Assembly (NCBI RefSeq): GCF_036324505.1
Contig: NC_086352.1
Coordinates: forward strand, 11,345,001 to 11,409,000
Source: Eleginops maclovinus
Taxonomy: Eukaryota; Chordata; Actinopteri; Perciformes; Eleginopidae
Length of the DNA: 64,000 nucleotides
Direction of reading: 5' to 3'
Shown here: in pieces, positions 58,820-64,000 of the stretch
Layout: each line of letters begins with the position of its first letter
How positions within the stretch are numbered: the stretch's first letter is position 1
Made by a program: the position numbers and the translations under genes
Notes under the pieces: model-generated
Database searches by the model: none
Seen by the model: only the letters and a program-made list of their open reading frames with translations
What the model was told of the DNA's origin: nothing

Positions 58820-61800
58820 CGGCACATGAGCCGTGATTAGCCACCCACACAGGACCTGTAACACTGAATACACACAAATGCAAAAACACAGCTTGGAAGT
58901 CTGTCGTTCAATATGAAACTCTGAACCCTGTGGAGGTGTAGAGATAGGAAAGCCAGGGATGCACACAGTACAGAAAAGCAATAGTAGTAAATCATCTGAG
59001 AAACCTCTGCTCCCACAGCCTAAAGCATAAACCATCAAGTCACTGGTTAAAAAAACAATCCCGTTTTATAGGCAAAATTGGAAAGAATAGTGCAAAAAAC
59101 ATGTGCACAGTGACAATGGGGACGCATCTGAGCACACCATTAATATCGGCCCATTAGAGAAGAGTTTGTTAAGGGGAAATGTAAATGAATGCGTGTGAGA
59201 ATGCAGACTCCAAGTCCAGTTCAAGCAGGTCATGACTTAAATGGCCCATTTGACCGAGTGTAGACTGTAAGAAAGGAGAATGTGAAAAGCACAGGGTTCA
59301 TTTTGAAGTTCATTTTATCTTTATGGGGTTTCTACAAAAGTATTTTTACCATATTTGTAAGATGCATAACTACTAGACAGTCTTTTTGCTTACCTGCTTT
59401 CCTTATGGTTACATTTACAGGAATTTGACCTGCCCCTGTCCATCGTAACTAAATGGCCCGTATGGCTCAGGGAAATTATTAACGAATTTACACTGTGCAA
59501 AAATCAGGTTTAGCCTTGACCTGTTGTTTTCCAACTGGATGTCAAACACCCAATTCTCACTTAAATACCAACATCTCACCTTGTTCCCCTCATTGCACTT
59601 TTCCCTTTAGGATCACCTCACATAAACCTTTACAGAAGAAGGGAGGAAGAACGCTACTTCAAGTACAATTCATGGTCCCGATAAGGGATGTACTGATGCC
59701 TGTGACATGGACATTCAAAGGGAAATAGGAATTTTAAAGCCATTTTAACAGCATGACTGAATAAATAGAAAGTGGGCTTTGACATTGTTCCCTTTAAAGA
59801 AATTAGGTCTTTATGAGGTACAGGTACAGCAGTGCTGAACAGCTGAAGGCATAATGAGCAAAGAAATGGCTTAACACTCTAAATGTAAAGCGAAGAAATT
59901 ATAAAATGACAGAAGGAATTTGACAGCGAAGGAAAACCTACTATGAGGAAATTACTCCTGATTAAAATGTGGATGTTATAGCTCTTAACAATGTATAAAA
60001 GTTCTGAGCTGGAAAACAGAAGAGAGTTTTGGTATATTTGTTTTAAAAGTTGAATCCTGGTCTTAAACAAGAAAGCTCCTGGGTCAATGTGAGTGCCTGC
60101 AGGATAAAGAAGCACCATCAAAGGCTCTCCTTCCTCCCGCTGGGCTGTATCCACATCTCCTACCTCTAGTCCCTTAAGTTTGCTCCTTCTGCTGAACGGC
60201 TGCATTCTGAAATATAACGTCTCAACAAGGAATTTGTCAACATTTATTTTGAAATGAAACTTGTTCTTTCTTCTGTTATAGTACCAGATATATTCCAATG
60301 GTTATGTATTTGAACAACACACAAACATTGACAGGGGTTTCCTATGGATTCTGCAGAGCAATCAACGGTCAGTACATAAAAAGCATTGGAGAATATATTT
60401 AGGTATATCGCTTCAGTCTAACATGCTTCAATTGAAGAAAAAAAGGCATTGTATTTACATAACGCGCATTGATGCACATATTTTCATGCTTTTTGCACTA
60501 AACCAAATCCCTTTGACACAGCCAGCTTTCTTATATCCAACATGTCATGGTAGAATTACATCCTTCAGTTATATGGAACCTATCATGTTACACAGCCTGT
60601 AGCGCCTCAGTGTTAGCAGGTACATGCACTGCACATTTTTGGGAGAAAGACATCGGCATTCACTGACTTGAATTGACTTCAAAGCACACTAATTTCCTAG
60701 ATTTGCACCAGTATCCTGAGATGAGTTCAGTATCCTTTTATTACGTCTTTGCCGCTCCAGTCGTCCTCCAGCTCTGTCAGTTTACATCTCTGACGTCGGG
60801 ATAAAACATCTCCGCAAACCACCTCATAAAACTAAAGGAAAGTCCAGCTGCATCAAGTCAATATATTCATCCTCCTGGAGTCCATTAGTGAAAGAGATTT
60901 GGAGGAGCACTCACTATGTGTGCCTTGGAAAAGTAGAAAATTACTTTAGAATTACATAAACAGTTTGAAAGAGAAACTAATTTGCAAATATGGGAGCCCT
61001 CAAGTAGTTGAGTTCAGATCTGCACAATGTTATGTCTCCACTTGGATTAAAAATAAAATACATCCAATTATTTGCTGAAGTTCAAAAAGGACATTGGAAA
61101 AATGTGGAAGAAAGGCACTGGATTGTGTATACAAAGTACCAGATGCCAGTATCAGGAAACTGGATGAAAAACGACACACATAATGTTTACAACACACCAT
61201 ACAGTCTCTTCCACTGACCCAAGGTGAGGGAAATCAGCAACCAGTTTAAAATGAAAGGTAAAGCCTTAGCTGAAATATTATCTGATATACTTTATTTTTA
61301 TAAAGATATATAAAGATTTTTTTCATCGCTAAGTCTTGTCTTTAGGACAGATGAAGACTTTGTCACACTCCCCTTTTACAAAGAAAATACTGACACCATT
61401 CACTCAATCATAGCAGTCTAACACATCGCTGGAGGCCACAGAAATGACAACCTCAAAAATAATGCTTTCTTCCAGTATACAATCACAGGGGTCCGCAAAT
61501 ACCAGAAGGGATGCGAAGGGAGCGAGTAAATGACTTTTGCTGAGTCACTAAAACGCAATTCAGATGCAGCAAAGCCAGTGTGCCAAAAATAAACACAGAT
61601 ATATTCTGTAGTATTCAGCAGTCACCGCCATACACTGACAAATTCAGAAAAGCCAGCACATGACACGTTTCAGTCATATTGAGGTCTGTGACTGCATTTC
61701 CTTTCACACTGAAGACTAAAAACATTGTCTGCTAATAGATGTTGAGTGTGAAGACCAAATCAAATGTCATGGTTGTGCTGCCACATGTATCTGTAACAAG

Positions 61801-62700
61801 TCTCCTTTCTTTTTTCCACAGACAATGCTAAGTGACCCTCAGATGGATTCCTCTAGTTCTTTAACGGCCTGGTTATTTTTATAATATGTGCAATAAAATA
61901 GTAGATAAAAAGTCAACTTAGGGAAATAAAAGCTTCAAAGGAGATGTTAACTACAACTCCCAAGGTGCATTTCAGCAAGAAACAACCAATCACTGACCTT
62001 GATATATTCTGTTTTGTCTGCAGCTAATGCTGTCTTGAAGTAATAGTTGAGAGTGTCAAAAAATAGAAAACACAATTAGCAAACTATATAACTGCTTTAA
62101 AATGTGGCCACTGTTGTAATCCTAACCCTAGCCCACAGTAAGCTAGTTGATCTCCTGTAAGCAAGATAAGGCCCAAATGCAACTTTGGAGCAATTATGTT
62201 TGTGTTGGATATGGTTTTATCAGGAAAAATGACTTCATCATAAATGTGGAAGTGTGCTCACAGCTTTAAAAAAAGTGTTAAGTAACAAATCATTCGTGTG
62301 AAATGCTCAAAGCCTTAACTATTTACTATTATTTCTTAAGTCAGCTAAAGCAACTGCAAGTTAAGCAACAGAAATCAAAAACTCACATTAGCTCTCCTGC
62401 TCCTTCTCGTCTAACATAACAGATCCAGTTTGCAATAATAACTAGGTATAGTGAAAATAAATCATGAAATATTGCTGAACCCTCTGGGTTTTTCCTATCT
62501 GACATACTGTAATAACTCAGGCAAAAGGTTAACACTTTGGGCAAAACAGAACCAAATTATAGATCTCACCTTGACTACAAAACTTGATTTACCATCATGC
62601 TACTTTCCAGGCTGTCAATTCCGGGGTGCATGATAATAAGGATATAGCCACTCTCATTTACTGAAAATGGATCTTGTGGAGAAAAAAACTAAGAAAGAAA
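58820..62700. other. frmd5 intron 1, unannotated stretch
   Basis: No coding exon, RNA gene or clear transposon recognised. Confidence 0.35.
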
Positions 62701-62702
62701 GA

Positions 62703-62725
62703 AGAGAGAGAGAGAGCGACAGAGC

Positions 62726-62793
<68 letters not shown>
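62703..62793. repeat. (GA)n microsatellite
   Basis: About 90 bp of GA units with a few GC interruptions in the first third and a pure tract of about 58 bp after them. Confidence 0.95.
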
Positions 62794-62795
<2 letters not shown>

Positions 62796-62799
62796 AAAA

Positions 62800-64000
62800 G
62801 ACATAGAGATGCAAATGAGCACACATGACGTACTCTGACTCCTGTCTAAAAGCCGTTGGAATAAAGAATGATAATAAGCACGCCTTCTGAACCCTGACAG
62901 TTTCTGGAAATTATTGAGACGTTATTGGTTTTATTTCACAGAATCAAAAAACAAAGCTTGCGGCAGACATTGAGGTGGGAGATAATGTTTGAATTCTTAA
63001 AATTCATATGCTTTATTATTTTTCCTACTTAAAAAGTTAAGGCAGCACATTCTCCATTATTTCCACAAGCAAACAGCAGCCTGTGACAGGAGAAACGTTG
63101 CTGCAGCATCAAAATGCCGACACACAGCGTCAGAGACATTAGCTGCAGAGCTGCAGAGATTCAAAGAACCCCTGAGAGGACAACCAGGAGTCGTTCTTAT
63201 TCCTGTCACACAGCCTGCAGCTCAACAAAACACTCAGACAAGAAAACACACTGGCGGAAAAGGAGCCCGAGCCGTGATTGTTTTATGTTTGGGCTGACAT
63301 GATGTCCAACACAGAAAGGTCATGCATCCTCAACACAGCAGCAGCATAGTGGTTTTCTGTCTGTTTCACGAGTTATGGTGTTGTTTTTTCTTCCCGCTGT
63401 TGTAGCTTAGCCTCCTAACCTTGTAAAGTCTTTATTTTTCATTCAGCTAAAATTGACCGACTGACAATTTACGAGACTGCCAGTGGAGCCTGATGTTGAA
63501 GGTCAGTCTGACGAGAACTGCAGGTCAGACAGAGATAGATATTTTATTTAGGGCAGCATTAAGAGACAAGATCCCGCTCAGGGTCAATCTGGCTCATTTC
63601 ACAGGGCACTGCCTGCTTGCCCCTATGTGAGTTAATCCTCTTCTGAGGGTACATGCCCGGCTAACCCAGGCAGCTATGCCAGCTCTCTCTTGTAAGGCAT
63701 TGTAAGCAGCATTAACATGGGCAGACAGCACAGCACAGAATGAACTGAGGGGTGAACAGTCCACCCCCCTGAGTATTTGTCTTAACTGAGGCAGGAAGGG
63801 AAATGAGGAAGATAGAAAGCAAAGGAAACTTCTAGTTTAAAGGAGATTTAAGAAACAGTGATTGTTTTTATTTGGATTTTCACGTGCAAAGGACTTAGAT
63901 GTGGTTTAGGAGGCAGGGCTTTGGCCATCACAAAACACCATCTGTGCTATGTGCAATGGTTCCCAATGTTTGTGTCCTGTGCTCCCTTAAAATGAGGGGA
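62800..64000. other. frmd5 intron 1, right edge
   Basis: No exon with the expected frmd5 N-terminal sequence and a phase-0 donor was found, so the first coding exon should lie beyond the right edge. Confidence 0.4.

Overview
This is a window of vertebrate genomic DNA, almost certainly from a ray-finned (probably spiny-rayed) teleost fish. Genes are split into many short exons with GT/AG borders and consistent reading phase. Introns and intergenic DNA are AT-rich and carry fish-type repeats: Tc1 elements, hAT elements, MITEs, an L1 fragment and a solo LTR. There are no bacterial-style operons, CRISPR arrays or phage genes.

Four protein-coding genes can be assembled exon by exon. (1) rasgrf1, plus strand, enters from the left edge; the C-terminal half is present, from the Ras exchanger motif (REM) to the stop at 12300. 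(2) ctsh (cathepsin H), plus strand, 15426-19317, is complete with 12 exons and 332 residues. (3) wdr76, plus strand, 21708-26804, is complete with 15 exons and 540 residues. (4) frmd5, minus strand, has coding exons from 43501 down to 30336; only the short first coding exon lies outside the window, to the right. All splice phases I tested in these chains close in frame. The one exception is an extra candidate rasgrf1 exon at 612-697, whose phase does not fit.

Layout: 1-12300 rasgrf1 with a 1.6 kb Tc1 element, a 983 bp hAT element and small MITEs in its introns; 12301-14350 probable rasgrf1 3' UTR; 14407-15310 two AT-rich MITE-like elements, one with a perfect 61-nt inverted repeat; 15426-19440 ctsh; 20334-21150 a deleted hAT element; 21460-26832 wdr76 with a cell-cycle-type promoter and a truncated L1 in an intron; about 27655-30335 probable frmd5 3' UTR; 30336-43501 frmd5 coding exons, including a possible alternative first exon at 31338-31608; 43502-64000 gene-free, read as the large first intron of frmd5, with a solo LTR, a deleted Tc1, two copies of a fish MITE, microsatellites and some stretches that look like conserved non-coding elements.

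The four genes do not form a pathway: they are a Ras/Rac exchange factor, a lysosomal protease, a WD40 nuclear/ubiquitin-ligase adaptor and a FERM-domain membrane protein. RASGRF1-CTSH and WDR76-FRMD5 are each neighbours on human chromosome 15 (15q25.1 and 15q15.3), so this block looks like a piece of that ancestral chromosome in a different order. I found no evidence of a wholly new biological system. The most useful leads are the frmd5 alternative first exon, the transposon structures with exact target-site duplications, and the promoter motifs.
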